The notes: generated by a model from the sequence alone, not told the origin. 64,000 bases of DNA from Galeruca laticollis (GCA_963921935.1 OY998184.1:89936364-90000363), one strand, 5' to 3'. Shown: positions 1-11,915, counted from the first letter of the stretch. A program made the numbers and translations.

Positions 1-139
1 ACAAAGCTACTGTGTCAGTGAAACGCGTCAACAAGTTTAAATTGAACATTAGTTCAAATATATGAAGATTTAAACAAACTATATTGTTTTATTCCATCGT
101 TCAGTATGGATCTTCATCAAGTAAAAGCCTCATCTATTC
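1..139 (+). repeat. Penelope-like terminal fragment cut by the window edge
   Basis: This stretch matches, in reverse complement, the left arm of the palindrome at 48876-49020 and, in direct orientation, its right arm. The shared part runs from a GAAACGCGTC motif to CCTCATCTATTC. The GAAACGCGTC block resembles the 3' part of the hammerhead core carried by Penelope-like retroelements, so I infer a Penelope-like terminal sequence. It begins at base 1, so the rest lies outside the window. Confidence 0.55.
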
Positions 140-2603
140 AATTTTTTAACATAACAAAATTTCAATAATCACAGAATCTAATCAACAAAGATACACATTC
201 CCCAAAATATATTGATTTTTTGAATATCTTCCAGATTTATTTAATAAATGATCTTATTATTATTTTGTTTCTGAAAATGCTTTATCTTATTTAAAAATAA
301 AAAAAATTGTAATTTATAATAAAACTAAACTTTGAGTTATGCAACTAAAATGACTTACAAGACTATAAGTTTATCTAATAATTTCTGTTTTGAAACTAAT
401 AACCCTGAGGTAAGATTCTTATGTGTTTATAATTATAGAAGAAAAGGAAACTTCCCACTATGTGAATAAATATTACAGTTATGTTAATTCAACATCACAT
501 TGTGATAATGTTCTTCCTTTTTTTCCTCTTGTTTTCATCACATGCACATCTATACAACCGCTTATGCCCAACTTGTGGCTGTTAACTTTTGTGATGTTTC
601 AACTTAACTTCTCAGCGATGTTAAAGCGCTGCCTTTTTACATTACTGTGATGTTACTAGAACTTCCTCAAAAGGAAGTCTTTATAACGAAAAAAAAAACA
701 ACATTTCTGTTACATTCTGAAATGTCTTTTAACTTCTTGTCAATGTTAATGCAATGTCTAAAAAATAACATCTTATCAATGATCTAAATGCAACATATCA
801 AAAACAAAACAGTGTATTCTCTTAGATGTTGTATGGACATTACTTAAACCTCTAAATAAACATACCTTTAACATTCTAGATGACATCCCATAGATGTTTA
901 TGTGCCTAATCAGCAAATACAGGGTGTACACTCCGTTTCGCAGGTAAATTCAGGTGTGCCATGAAAATTCATAATTCTTTTCTGTATAAAATAATATACT
1001 ATTCTCATCTTGTTATTTTCCTTCTGGAATATATTGTATATTAACATCATGGAATTGTAACTTAATGAAAACTAAGCATTATTAATACACTGTATACAAA
1101 AAAACTACTTATGAAGAAGAGATATGAACACATTATCAAGTTAAATGAGTTTATAATTAATTGTATCCAATTGAGTATCCAATAGCTGTGTTTCTACAAT
1201 AATAAATAATTGAATTCTGTTTGTTGACTAAAGCATTCAGTGCCATAAGTTACATATTCTTCAACTAGATTAATATACGTACCATTGTAAGGGACAGCTT
1301 TTTTATTGTATTCATTCAAATGGAAATGAGCTTTTTAACAGAAATTTCTGTTTAAGTCTTAAATAGTCTCTAATTGTTCACAAGAATTGTTAGTATTAAT
1401 GTTAAAATTTTCTAAACCAGCAATACTATATTGATGGCCACGACCACTACTACAAAAACTAGAACTAGAGATACTTGATCCAATATTATTTATACTGTTT
1501 AATACAATGTCAGTATCAGACTATCTGAAGTAGTAATTCCCCTTTCTTTACATAATTACCAACTATTTGTTTTTTATTTTATTTATGTAAGTAGCTTCTG
1601 AAACATATTGAACATTGAAAATATTTCCTTCTAGATTCAAATCTCTGCCAACATATGAGCACGTTTTATTATTAATAATAATATCTACCCTATTGTAATA
1701 TTAAGTTTTTTGTAGGGTATAATGCATATCTAGTATTTAAAATATTGTGAATCGTTTTTAAAATATACTAAAATATTTTAAAAGTTGAAAAAACCCTTAT
1801 TTTGTAAACTCTATTATATAATGTTAGTGTACAATTCCGCCACCTGGAATTTCAATGTACAATAGCCGATTAAAGTCTTGAATGAGTATTAAGTTTTAAT
1901 AATTATGATTTTGGAATAGGTACTTACCGATAACAGCTGTTGTTCGTCCATTATAACAAGAATTATAACTAAGCATAGAAACTGAAGCTAAGTAGGAACT
2001 AACGAAATTGAAGACCACTTTATTCAAGTACTACTTGCAAAATATGTGCTGCCTGCAAATAAAATATAACACAAGACTGAAAACCATCACAAACCACTGT
2101 GAAAACCATCCGCCATTTCATGCTTGTCATGTGTTTCCACAGATAATGTTCGTTCGTCGATTCCTCTTCTGTTTTCTTCTTTTTTTTATGTTACTGTGAT
2201 GTTTAATATGAGATATTACTGAGAGGTTTATGAACTAACATCGTACAGACGTAATCGTAGGAAGATACTTAAAATGATTTCTATTGATGTGATAGTAACT
2301 GCAACATGTGATCATCTTAGAAACATGTTAATTTGTAATATTACAGTAACGTTCTGTATGTGACATTAGTGAGAAGGGTACAAATTAACATCGTATGAAT
2401 GTTTTCTATAGGAAGTTGCTAAAAAGAAGTTCATAGGATGTGTATGTAACTGCGAATTCAAGTATTATTGTGTACATCAAAAATATGTTTTATTTACATG
2501 ACATGGATGTTAATATAGTTGGTAATAAAATGAAGACATCTTATTAACATTCTAAATAAATATCACAAAAAGTCTCTTAAAACAACATCACAAAAAAAAC
2601 TTG
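140..2603. other. AT-rich region without a recognisable gene
   Basis: No coding region is supported. Short motifs of the TGTGATGTT / AACATCACA type recur at about 490-800 and again at about 2180-2600, and two diverged ~140-bp copies of a block containing TTAACATCGTA lie near 2220 and 2370. This may be the remains of a non-autonomous element with repeat-rich ends, but I could not define its boundaries. Confidence 0.4.
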
Positions 2604-3983
2604 TTATGTTTCTTGTTTAGTTAAGTTAAGAATAAAAATAAGAAGATAAGAAAATGAAATTCTAAAATTTGTATAAGCCAAAACTTTAGCTACTTGTTGC
2701 CTGAGAACACGCTCTTCTTCACATTTGGCTAAGTAGAGTTTGTACATTTTTTGTAGATTTAATTCTGAACCTAAATATTGCTTTCTACTTTTCTGACGGG
2801 TGTAGTGACTTTCGTAACATGGGAGCCATTGAATGTGTGCTCTTACTCTACCAAAAACTTCTTCAGGTAGTTTATTTAGTGGCACATGCTGTCCTCTCAT
2901 ATCCCTCGAAACGAAGCCACCAGTAAGTCTGCTTCTTTAAAGCATTGCGCACAACTGTCTCTGAAATTCCCAAAGTATTTGATAAATACGTTCCACATAT
3001 ATAAACTTTTTTAGTTGAATCTTCAGAATGTATCTCAAAAAAATAGTTGACTGTCTTCTTTTTGCATCCTTTACGATTGTCTTTTGGTCTACCACGTTCT
3101 ATCGGTTTTGTGTCAACATGTGAACGGATGAATTATCTTTTTATATCTCTTCGCACCAGCAGTATTCCTTGAAAATTTGTTATGTAGTATCCTCCGATAT
3201 AATTTCAGTGCAATTTTTCCTGCCTTGTCTTTGCAAAAATTTTCTTTCCCGACTTTGTCGTATGTTTTCCCCTTTCCAAGTTGCCTTTGATCTTTTTGTA
3301 CTCTGCCAAGTTTCTATATGTTTAGTACGTTTTTTGACTTGTTTCTTTACAAATCTATTATCTCAGTGATAACTTGTACTTCCTGGTTTTTTTCGTCATG
3401 TGAAGACTGTGCTACTTCAAGTTGTTTCTCTTGTGGATCTAGAATGTAATTTTCAGCTTAAAAATCTTCTTCACCCTCACTATTATCGTCACTTGGATGG
3501 TAGTTTGGATTCTTGGAACTATTATCACTATCCTCGGTATGTAGACGGTTGATCTGGAAAAGAAGATACGCAATATAGATATTTTAAAACTGAACAAGTA
3601 TATCACTATTATCTGGAATAGTAGCATGCTAAAGTAGGCACACTGATATGGAGGTTTAGAATAACAATCTAATCTGTACGGGGTAAAAGGTCATATCACC
3701 CTCAAATCTACTTCTAACATTCAGTTAAAACTACTTTTATGTGCTGCACTACATTAAAAACATGCATAAATATGTAAAACAACTTAATAAAGTAATATTG
3801 CTTCCTTTTAAATAATAGTTTATATTCAAATTATTGAAAATATAAACACAACCTGACTTTAATTAGAAATATTTTATGATTACTCACCTTCGCTCTTATT
3901 TGTCATTTTCACCTTTTCCGTAATCAAACGCACTCTTCTACCAACAATTCCTCTCAAACTATTATTACCTTCAGCACTCCTCA
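2604..3983 (-). pseudogene. Decayed member of a repetitive arthropod protein family
   Basis: Read on the minus strand. A first short exon (3983-3887) opens with MRSAEGN and ends at a consensus donor (G|GTGAGT). Further in come blocks that resemble a widely repeated arthropod family of unknown function: ETWQSTKRSKATW, then an NCTEIISEDT block with IFKEYC (about 3320-3160), then KTVNYFFEIHSE and VYICGTYLSNTLGIS (about 3080-2960). A one-base frameshift near 2940 leads into TGGFVS, RGQHVPLNKLPEEV, ESHYTRQKSRKQYL and LNLQKMYKLYLAKCEEE (2900-2650). Stops interrupt the 3360-3160 part. I recognise the family from its order of blocks but not its function; it behaves like a transposon-borne or amplified gene. 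No start-to-stop frame survives. Confidence 0.5.
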
Positions 3984-4261
3984 TGTTTCTAGTATGAGAA
4001 AACAATGAATAAACAACGTTCACGTGGACTTACTATTGTTTGCCGCTTCGTAACAATCATAACCCTCAAATAAATACATGATTATGGAGATAGGTTTATT
4101 TACCTCACCAATAAATGGAGATACTACACTTTCTAAACTGAAACAATTGGCAACCAGCAATACGTGACTGTTTACCATAATATGGAATTAAAAGAGAGAA
4201 GTCTGAATACGATTTTAACTCCATAATGGAAAAAACTGGAGTTACTATTGTTGACCTCTCA

Positions 4262-5020
4262 GCTGATAAATCTTCAATAATACGTGCAAAAGCCAAGGAA
4301 ACTCCTAATTTGATGTTTGTCGGTTGGTTGCGGCCATTGCTGAATGGAAGCAATTTTCTCTGGATCCACCGCCACTCCTTCATTGCTCACTATATGACCT
4401 AGATAGTTGACTCGGTTTTGGAACAGCTGACATTTCTTCGGGTTTAACATGAGCTGGGCAGCTTGGAGTCGTTTGAATACGTCTTCTAAATTCTTCAAGT
4501 GTTCGTCTAATGTCTTCCCCAGTACTACGATGTCGTCCAAATAGACCAGGCATGTCTTCCAAGACAACCCTCTCAAGACATTTTCCATGATTCTTTCAAA
4601 TTTCGTAGGCGCAGATTCGGTGGTAAAAGCAGTCCTCTCTTTATCTTCTGGGTCCATTTCCACTTGCCAATAACCAGACTTCAGGTCAAAGGTGGAAAAC
4701 AGTTTGCTGCCGGCCAAAGTATCTAGCGTATCGTCAATTCAAAGGCAGAGGATAGCTGTCTTTCTTCGTCACGTTGTTAAGCTGGCGATAATCCACCTAG
4801 AATCTCGTGGTACCATCCTTTTTCTTGACGAGCACTACTGGAGACATCCATGGACTAGTAGATGGTTCTATTACTTTTTCTTCTGCCATCTCTCGAATTA
4901 TTCTTTCAGCTTCCTCGCTCCTCGCTCGTGAAAGTCTTCGAGCTGATTGCCTAATTGGCTTAGCATTACCAGTATCGATTTTGTGTTTCACGGCTGATTT
5001 ACTACCAGTCTTTCCTCCTG
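4262..5020 (-). pseudogene. Reverse transcriptase of the Ty3 element
   Basis: The region opens with KHKIDTGNAKPIRQ, followed by the fingers segment VIEPSTSPWMSPVVLVKKKD (4991-4797). After a short damaged stretch come STFDLKSGYWQVEMDPEDK, the catalytic VYLDDIVV, LNPKKCQLF, YLGHIVS and IRSFLGFCTYY (4717-4274). Between AFTTE and FERIME the family normally has a GLWQF...MPFGLC segment; here only SAPTK is left, an in-frame deletion of about 13 residues in the palm. A TGA follows FLGFCTYY. RNase H and integrase are not found downstream. Confidence 0.85.
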
Positions 5021-5029
5021 TTGGATTTC

Positions 5030-5435
5030 ATTAGATTTGAATTTAAATTATTTTCCTGCGAGGTAGACAACCCGAACCACAAACGTTTGTAATCGTGGTT
5101 GCCTTCATGCTCGCGTTAATTAGAGATTCATTTGTTAATTTTTTGAAAACCTAAACAGACTTCAGCTAACCATTGCTTGGTGAAGAGCAATTATATTTCG
5201 TGTCCGGTAATTCTGAATAATTTTGTTACGTTTAAATTAGAAAGGCCGTTTTGTGTTATGGTGAAGGACGCTGCATTGGAAAGAGCTCTCTGAAGAAAGG
5301 TTTTAGGAGTTAGTGGGAAAAGAAAACCTCAGGTGAGTGAATCTCTATTCGTCGCTGATCATTTTTTTAAGTAACTGAATTTTTACATCCCCGAAATCAA
5401 GCAGTATTTTGGGGGTAAATTGTACAGTCCTAAAC
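5030..5435. other. ~400-bp insertion inside Ty3 pol
   Basis: The pol linker ends at 5436 and reverse transcriptase similarity resumes at about 5020. The intervening bases show no similarity to pol in any frame, and I recognise no transposon ends or duplication. An insertion or rearrangement is the simplest reading. Confidence 0.45.
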
Positions 5436-6345
5436 TTAACTCTCCTCATAGGAGCTAGCGAATTGCAGATCCATAATACCGGATCGCACACCTCCTTTTG
5501 GTACGAATAGGTCTCGATACTGCAAGAGAAATTCTCTCATTCTCATTTTTTCAGCTCGATCCAAAGATTGACCAGCTACTGATAACATTTGTTCGAATCT
5601 AGCATTGGAATTGTCAGTGGTCGTTGTTTGACGAACTATATACGTCACTGGTACGCAGGATCCAATCCTTGTTTCCTTCTTGATGGTAGCTGGGTAATCA
5701 TTCACGTTTATCACACGTGCTGGGATCTCTTCTGCCGACGTAACTAATCCTTATCCAATTAGTACTCCTTCGCCAACCTCTTCGTCGTAGTTCCTTGGCT
5801 CCATCATAACCGATGTACCTTTCTCCATGATTCCCTGTAGCCGTGCTAATATCAAGGTTTCACTTCGTGCAGGAAGAACGGTATCTTCCTGTACAGCTGC
5901 CAACACCGCGCTGCTTTCATATGGATGAAGGAATACTTCCTCGGAACCCACTTTAATAGCTCTATTCCTAAAGTCTAATTGGAAACCATGTACATTCATC
6001 ACGTCCATTCCCAGAATCACGTATTCTTCAATGTCAGCTACGATTACCGTATGCGTGAACTTTTCTGCGTCAATTTCCAATTGGATTTATGTCTCACCGT
6101 GAACGTTGGAACTCTCACCTGTGGCGGTCCGCAGTCGCAGTCTCGTTGGTAGAAGCTTCTTTTTGGAGTTTATCATTTCTGGTCGTATAATGGTTCTAGT
6201 TGCTCCAGTGCCTACCAGCAGTGTATATCTCTTCCCATTCACTTCTTCATCTACATATACACTGTCGTTGCGACATCTGAGCGAAGCTATCAGTATGAGA
6301 GGGTCTTTGGAACGATCATTGGTCGGTGCTGTCCCCTCGTAACCA
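5436..6345 (-). pseudogene. Retropepsin and pol linker of the Ty3 element
   Basis: The minus strand encodes YTLLVGTGATRTIIRPEM at about 6240-6190, the retropepsin active site, in which the usual Asp of the DTG(A) triad is Gly (GGC in place of GAC). It then runs through TATGESSNVHGE, meets a stop near 6090, and continues as VILGMDVMNVHGFQLDF and a conserved linker ending VGEGVLIG (6080-5751). A third segment (5714-5436) carries the YRDLF linker that precedes reverse transcriptase in Ty3 pol. The changed catalytic residue and stops make the protease inactive. Confidence 0.7.
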
Positions 6346-6620
6346 ACCCGTTTTAGTTTTCCTGTAACTGGGGTTCTTGGTTTGCAGGAGTTGTGGGGCG
6401 CTTACACGAACTAGCTCTAGCTTTAGCTCGCCCCAATTCCAGCATCTGATCTTTCTCGGCTTCTTATCCATCATACTTTTTATTAAACTAACGAACTGGT
6501 CAAATCTGTTTTCGACACCTTCTTCTTAGATGGTCCTAATTTTGTTATATCCCGAAGGCTTCGTTTCTGCTTCATATTCAAGAGCAGCTGTCAATGCGTC
6601 AACTAATGTTTTGGGATGGG

Positions 6621-7719
6621 CTAAACGAAGCGTCCTCTGCATATCGGGGTCGCGTAAGCCATCGATAAAGGCCTGGATGCCCAGACATTCATGTTTTCTG
6701 GTGCTGATGGATAAGCGAATCGAACTAATCGGGCAATGTCCATTTCATACTCTTGAAGGGCTTCATCACGTTTCTGCCTTCGGTTCTTCAGCTGGGATTG
6801 GTACAAGTGCTCTAGATGTTCGTGGCCATATCGCATGTCCAACCACTTCTTCAGCTGCTCGAAGTCATCCGTTTCTTCAAGTGGTATCGTCTGTAGTACA
6901 TCTAAGGAATCTCCCTGAAGCGCGATAGTTAAGTTCACTGCCTTCTCTTTATCGGACCAATTATTTACTATAGCGGCTGCTTCAAATTGTTTCACATAAT
7001 TGGTACACGACATTTTTCCATCAAACTCGGGTAAAACTGCCAATGTCTTCTAACTTAGGGTGTGTGTCTGTCTTGCAAGGTTTCGTTTGCTCGGTCTTCT
7101 TTTCTTCCGCTGGCGTGTCATGAATTCTTATATCTGTCATCTTGTTTTCTAACTCCTTGATTTTCTCGTCCATCGTTGTCATCTTATTCTCAATCTTCTC
7201 GTCCATCGTTGTAATCTTATTCTCAATCTTCTCGTCCATCGTTGTACTCTTATTCTCGATTTTCTCGTCCATCGTTGACATTATATTCTCGATTTTCTCG
7301 TCCATCGTTGACATCTTATTCTCCCTTTCAAATTTTAGTGACGAAATTTCATTTTCAACGTCAGCGGCTATGTCGTTTCTCATTAATAAGATATCGGCAG
7401 AAATATCGTTCTTCAAAGCAGAAATCTTGTCGTTAATATTAGCAGAAATGTCGTTCTTCATAACAGAAATGTCGTTCTTCATAGCAGAAAACTTCTCGTC
7501 CATGTTTTCTTCCATAGCAGAAATATTAGTAGAAATTGACGAGATTAAGGTGGAAGCCTCGTCTTTGAATAAGAATGTTTCTGGATCCAAGCCTTCACTT
7601 TCCAGTGTCATTTTAAGTCTTTCTACTAATTCACTTTTCTTACCGGACGTTTCCAACTCACGTTCTTCCAATTCTGCTCTAAGTTCCGACGCTTTCAGGT
7701 CATGTAGTCTCTTGGCCAT
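6621..7719 (-). pseudogene. Gag-like ORF with SAP domain and coiled coil
   Basis: The first part (7719-7021, 232 residues) starts MAKRLHDLKASELRAELEER, a SAP-type putative DNA-binding motif at residues 5-40. It continues with a long heptad-like region containing at least five copies of a ~12-residue unit of the form TMDEKIENK, a clear internal repeat. The second part (7043-6621, 140 residues) contains FDGKMSCTNYVKQFEAAA and LQGDSLDVL, the capsid-like retrotransposon Gag segment. The two parts are in different frames and overlap near 7030, so a frameshift separates SAP/coiled coil from capsid. SAP-led Gags are known in insect Ty3 elements. No zinc knuckle is visible. Confidence 0.75.
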
Positions 7720-7746
7720 TTTTACGTAGCAATTTATTTATATTAT

Positions 7747-7762
7747 CCCACTTCTGACACCA
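7747..7762 (-). other. Primer-binding site of the Ty3 element
   Basis: Directly inside the LTR the minus strand reads TGGTGTCAGAAGTGGG, beginning with the TGG that pairs with a tRNA CCA end. Position and sequence fit a minus-strand-primer site for reverse transcription. I do not assign the tRNA. Confidence 0.7.
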
Positions 7763-7763
7763 A

Positions 7764-8233
7764 TGTAATGTTTTTATTATTTATTTAAACCGTAAACGGG
7801 TGGGATAAACCTTAAACACGCGGTATGGTTACTTACGAATTTATTTAAACACTAAACTATTGACTAACACTTAATGAAAATACACACAAACTTAATTATT
7901 AATTTATATCAACACTTCACTGTTCGTTATTTCGGTGTATTCTTGTTTATTTCACGAGAACACTTTATCAACTAAATTTGAACTCTCCCTGGTCGGTTCT
8001 TTATATATATTAGTGCCTTTTTTACTAGATAATTCTAAATTCGGGCTTACACCAAAACAATTGGTTCTCGTATTTTCTAGATAAGACTGGTCACAAAAAC
8101 AATGTCTAGATAAGATAGTCACAATCGTAAACAATTCTACGAAATCCCTGCGCTTCCGCCATAATTTCAACTTTCATGCATGGCTTAGACAGAGTCGGAT
8201 TCAGGGACCATACCAGTGTGCTGTTTTGTAACA
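7764..8233 (-). repeat. Long terminal repeat of the Ty3 element
   Basis: The LTR is 470 bp and bounded by TG and CA. It is recognised by comparison with a solo LTR of the same family at 26183-26654: both share TTATTTATTTAAAC and AAACGGGTGGGAT near the same end and both end in GTAACA. On the minus strand a TATATATAAAG box near 8005 is followed by the ACCGACC / ACCGATC block that is conserved in both LTRs, a plausible promoter. Confidence 0.8.
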
Positions 8234-9760
8234 ATATACATATAATGCAAATAATGAAATATATGCGTCTCACATATAATCCTCCCTTTATATTTTAAGC
8301 ATTTATTCCATACCATAGACACATTTATACTCATTTCATAGAAGAAATGTATCAAATATATTCCTGCTTCAGTGATATAGGAATTGTATTATTGTTTTTT
8401 TCTTAAACTATGTAATTTAAAATAAGGTTGGGACTTAATTTATTGACTACTAACCAACGGGTTCATGAATATGTATTTACGTAAATTAATATGGATAGGT
8501 TGGAATTTTGATAAGGTTATTACTCATATAAATCAATAAAATGTATTAAATTTGTCGTTACTTTGCTAATACAGTATCTAATTGCTTTTATAATAAAAAC
8601 AAATTAAACAAAAAAATAGTTCCACAAAGAAATAGATTAGAAAGAAAAAAAATAAGAAATACTTTAAAATGTAACATGTTATTCACAGCAATAGCAAAAA
8701 GTCGAATCAATAAAATTTAATTATCTAAATGGCCTTGTAAGGCTTTGCTTCCTCATTTTTCATTTTCATCCACATCCTGAAATACTGCTTCCTACAAATA
8801 TCCTTTTCTTCACTTCGTGGCTGACAAAAGCACTTGAACACATTTTTCTTTTGTCTGTGATGATTTGTTAACATACTACTAATTTGATAAGATTGTTTGG
8901 TGATATGGAAATATGTGTGTATTATTTAGACTACTTCTTCTTCAACTTTTGGCATGTCGATATCTCTAAAATATAATTTCTTAAGGAAAAAACTGTAGAC
9001 ATAATTTTTGTAGACAATTTTATAATCTACAAGATTCATTTCAACTATTTTTTAAATAACTTTTACTGGAAATATTGTAGCGGGATCTTTCTGTAGGACA
9101 CTTCACTGAAGACAATTTTAGTGTTTTTACAACATAATTTTCTTTCTAAATTAGAAAACACTCTCCTTCTCCTCGATCTTCTAGGTTGTATTAGTTACTT
9201 TACACAATTATTGGGACATTATTTAGTTCAAATTAGTGAAATAATCGACATAATTTATAATTTTATTCGTTGTTTTATCCGATTAATGATTGATAACTAA
9301 GTAAGGATGAGATTATTCGGAACGTCATGCTAGTTATAAATGAAACATATAAACAAACAAGAAACTGTTGCACCGGCAAATAATGAACATAAACCAATCG
9401 ATATAAAAAGATTTATCGATCGAATTGAGACAAACGATTTATCGATACCAGACAAATTTTCAACCTTATGAAATATTCATGAGGGGCCGTAATAAAGTAA
9501 AGTGTTAACACAAGATATTTAATGGCTAAATTATGTACATTAATTTGATTACAAAACGAATGAGATATACAAATAGTGTAATTGATGGAAAAAAAGAGAC
9601 ACATAATATAATTAATAGGTACTAGATTTCAATTATGAGTTTTGTTCTAATATTTAATCATGTCATATCAAATATATGCGAAATAATACATAATATAATT
9701 CCTGTTTTGTTCAAACAATATACATATTTGTTTGTAGAAATAGTATAGTTGATAGTTTGA
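8234..9760. other. AT-rich region, one weak exon candidate
   Basis: Apart from the candidate exon at 8725-8879, nothing is recognised. The bases beyond the LTR end (8233) do not match the flank of the solo LTR, as expected for an independent insertion. Confidence 0.4.
8725..8879 (-). CDS. Candidate terminal exon of an unknown gene
   Basis: On the minus strand a frame opens after a TTAG that could be a splice acceptor and encodes about 50 residues with a distinctive run, KKNVFKCFCQPRSEEKDICR and QYFRMWMKMKNEEAKPY, ending at TAG (8725). The composition is unlike the surrounding AT-rich noise and unlike the transposase families here. I do not recognise the protein and no other exon is visible, so this is tentative. 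Confidence 0.22.
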
Positions 9761-9761
9761 G

Positions 9762-9915
9762 GCACCCTGAAATGCTCCAGTTTTAAAATCAGAACATGGG
9801 AGGGGTTGATTTGACCGACCAAATTGTTGGCTCATACGATTTTTATAGAAAATCTTGCAAATTGTGGAAGAAACTTTTCAATAAGGCAGCTACGAATGCT
9901 CACGTCTTACACTAA
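9762..9915 (+). pseudogene. piggyBac-like transposase fragment
   Basis: The frame encodes NQNMGGVDLTDQIVGSYDF followed by RKSCKLWKKLFNKAATNAHV and a stop at 9913. The MGGVD.(S/T)DQ...Y...RK..KWW.KLF..L..A..NA order is the C-terminal part of piggyBac DDE transposases, including the segment around the last catalytic Asp. A TAA lies just before NQNMGG. The rest of the transposase and the TTAA-flanked ends are missing. Confidence 0.75.
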
Positions 9916-10105
9916 GACTTGTTACCTTGTTACCATAGGCAGCACCAAGGCTGGTTTAAAGCAGCACCATCATCATTAGGACGTCCGACAAAAGCTAGTC
10001 AGTGAGTTACACACTGTCTTCTGAGCTGATTTTTACTTATATATTTTTTTTTATTTCTATTCCAAAACTATTGTTTGTGATTTTGGTATCCAGGATCACA
10101 TCAAT

Positions 10106-10880
10106 ATGTCAAACCTCCCCTCACAACCACTGCTCTCAAATACCACCACTTCTTCAACCCCCATTAAACAATCTATCTCAAATACCTTTTCAACACCCAT
10201 AACTTATGCCGCGGCTACTTCAGCAAGACTACCTTCTCCTCCGGTACCATCTCTAGATAAAGCCATCATTATGCCTTCTATCCCCAACACTGTACTATTC
10301 GATTATGTCAAAGTAATAGGTAACATTGTCTCTCCCAAAAACGTACATTTCTCTTCCAGAAGCTGTCAAGGCCGCATATGTATCTATTTATTATCTACCA
10401 CTCAAGTCGACGACCTTCTAAAATCGAATCAAAACATCTTAGTTAATTTCAATCTCATCAGTTCGACTCTTGACTATGGTTGCTTTATTTATATGTCAGC
10501 CCCCAAATATGTCACAGATTTACTGAACTCTGTTCACAATAGCGCTTTCCGCGTCTGCCTTGATGCCTTTCGCTCTAGCCTTGCTGATAGTCTCCATATT
10601 GAAGCTAAAGAACCACCCGTCCTCTTAAGACGACAATCCCTACTCCATACATATGCTGCCTCAGTATCCTCCAATCCTATTCACTCACTTTTCAATTCAA
10701 CGACTAATCTCCCTACTAACCCTCGAATAATTATTAAATATATTCCCTAATTGCTCACTCCTTTACTCAAAGATACTGACCTCCCAGCTCCCTCTAGTTC
10801 TTCTCCTCCCTGGACCAAAATCGTTAAGCACATACTTACCGACTGCCAACATATCTGTACGATATTTATTAATAACTATA
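10106..10880 (+). pseudogene. Internally deleted I/R1-type LINE: ORF1 start fused to ORF2 end
   Basis: A 214-codon open frame (10106-10750) is chimeric. Its first ~115 residues, with TYAAATSA and IVSPKNVHFSSRSCQGRICI, resemble the N-terminal part of LINE ORF1 proteins. From about residue 120 it reads STLDYGCFIYMSAPK, then VHNSAFRVCLDAFRSSLADS and EAKEPPVLLRRQSLL, the segment that follows the reverse transcriptase in ORF2 of RNase H-bearing LINEs. The junction near 10460 preserves the frame. Beyond the stop, similarity continues for about 100 bp (LLKDTDLPAPSS...PPW). The middle (EN and RT) is deleted. Confidence 0.65.
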
Positions 10881-11655
10881 CACCTAATTGTGAAAGTTGG
10901 TTCTCCTTCTCCAAATAAAATTCGTTTGAAAACTTAACACTTATAGTAACTATTAACAGGAAGTAATATTTCACACTACTTAATACAAAACTATATTTAT
11001 TCAATGACATTTTGTTAGTATATTTAAAAACCGTCAACTTCATTTAAAATGATATTGAACTGTTTATAGAGAACCGTATTATAAGTAATCCGATGCTCAC
11101 TAAGAGAATATCGCAATTACTTGAAATTGTTAATCGTTGGTGGAGGAAAGGTGAAATCAAACACCTAGTCCTCAAAATTATAGAGAGAAGTTAACGGTAC
11201 TTCGTCTCACGAGGTTCTCGCTGTACTGCCCTCTTTTAGACAAGCGGGGTGGCTAGAGGAGAAAAAAGTTGCTTTTTATACCCTATCGACTAATGACAAG
11301 TACCAGACATTCTTATCTTTTGGAAATTATGTATGTAACTCAAGGTTAAGGGAGTTAAATATCCTCTCAAAGTGACACTTCAAATATATAAGCGGAGCAG
11401 GTATTTTTTAAAAGGGGATTCAATCTGTAAAATAAACATTGTTTATTGAACAATATCAACACTACATATCAACGATTTGACCTAAGGCCTAATCTCAAGG
11501 AAATGTTCCACTGACCCACCGAGATCAAGAAAGTCTTACAGTTTCTGAAAGCTACACATCCCTACCATAAAATCTAATTTAAAAATAGCAATAATTGTTT
11601 ATAAATAATTCCACAATATGTGTGAGTACAAAATTACTAAATGTTAAAATTTAAA
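10881..11655. other. No recognisable gene
   Basis: I find no coding similarity. A TATATAAGCGGAG sequence near 11389 could be a promoter box, but nothing downstream supports a transcript. Confidence 0.35.
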
Positions 11656-11915
11656 TATTCCCATTGAAAAATGCTGTCTGTTTGGGTCAAACCTTTAGAG
11701 ATTTTGTAATTAGACACAGTGAACACTTACGAGCATACAGATTAAAACAACCAAAGTAATCACATTACGCAAAATATATCTTGATCCCAAACATTCATTA
11801 ACACCTAACACCGAATTAAAGGTACGATATATTTTCGATAAGAAATAAGAACTAGATTTCCTTGAAGAATTGGAAATGAGAGACCCATAGTATGAAATCG
11901 TCAATTGTCAAATAC
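11656..11915 (+). pseudogene. Penelope-like GIY-YIG fragment
   Basis: The sequence aligns with 61090-61350: it reads CCLFGSNL / CLGQTFRDF, RHSEHLRAYRLKQPK, then TAA, then HYAKYILIPNIH, EELEMRDP. These are the GIY-YIG endonuclease blocks of Penelope-like elements. Stops and frameshifts show an old copy. It abuts the hAT fragment at 11925. Confidence 0.8.

Larger units (their letters stand above)
4120..8233 (-). mobile_element. Ty3-type LTR retrotransposon, incomplete
   Basis: One LTR (7764-8233), a primer-binding site, a SAP-domain Gag, a protease, a pol linker and a reverse transcriptase follow one another on the minus strand. RNase H, integrase and the second LTR are missing; the reading frame loses similarity near 4250. 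The order gag-protease-RT and a YLDD reverse transcriptase fit Ty3-type elements. Lesions include a Gag frameshift, stops, a lost protease aspartate, an in-frame RT deletion and a ~400-bp insertion, so the copy is dead. Confidence 0.85.

Noticed and set aside
423..650. A 75-codon plus-strand frame near the window start.
   Set aside because: Low-complexity, hydrophobic composition typical of AT-rich noise, with no recognisable motif and no supporting signals.
7142..7729. A 195-codon plus-strand frame rich in Ser/Ile/Phe with tandem repeats (IFSSIVVILFS).
   Set aside because: It is the antisense of the Gag coiled-coil repeats; the repetition comes from the minus-strand TMDEKIENK units.
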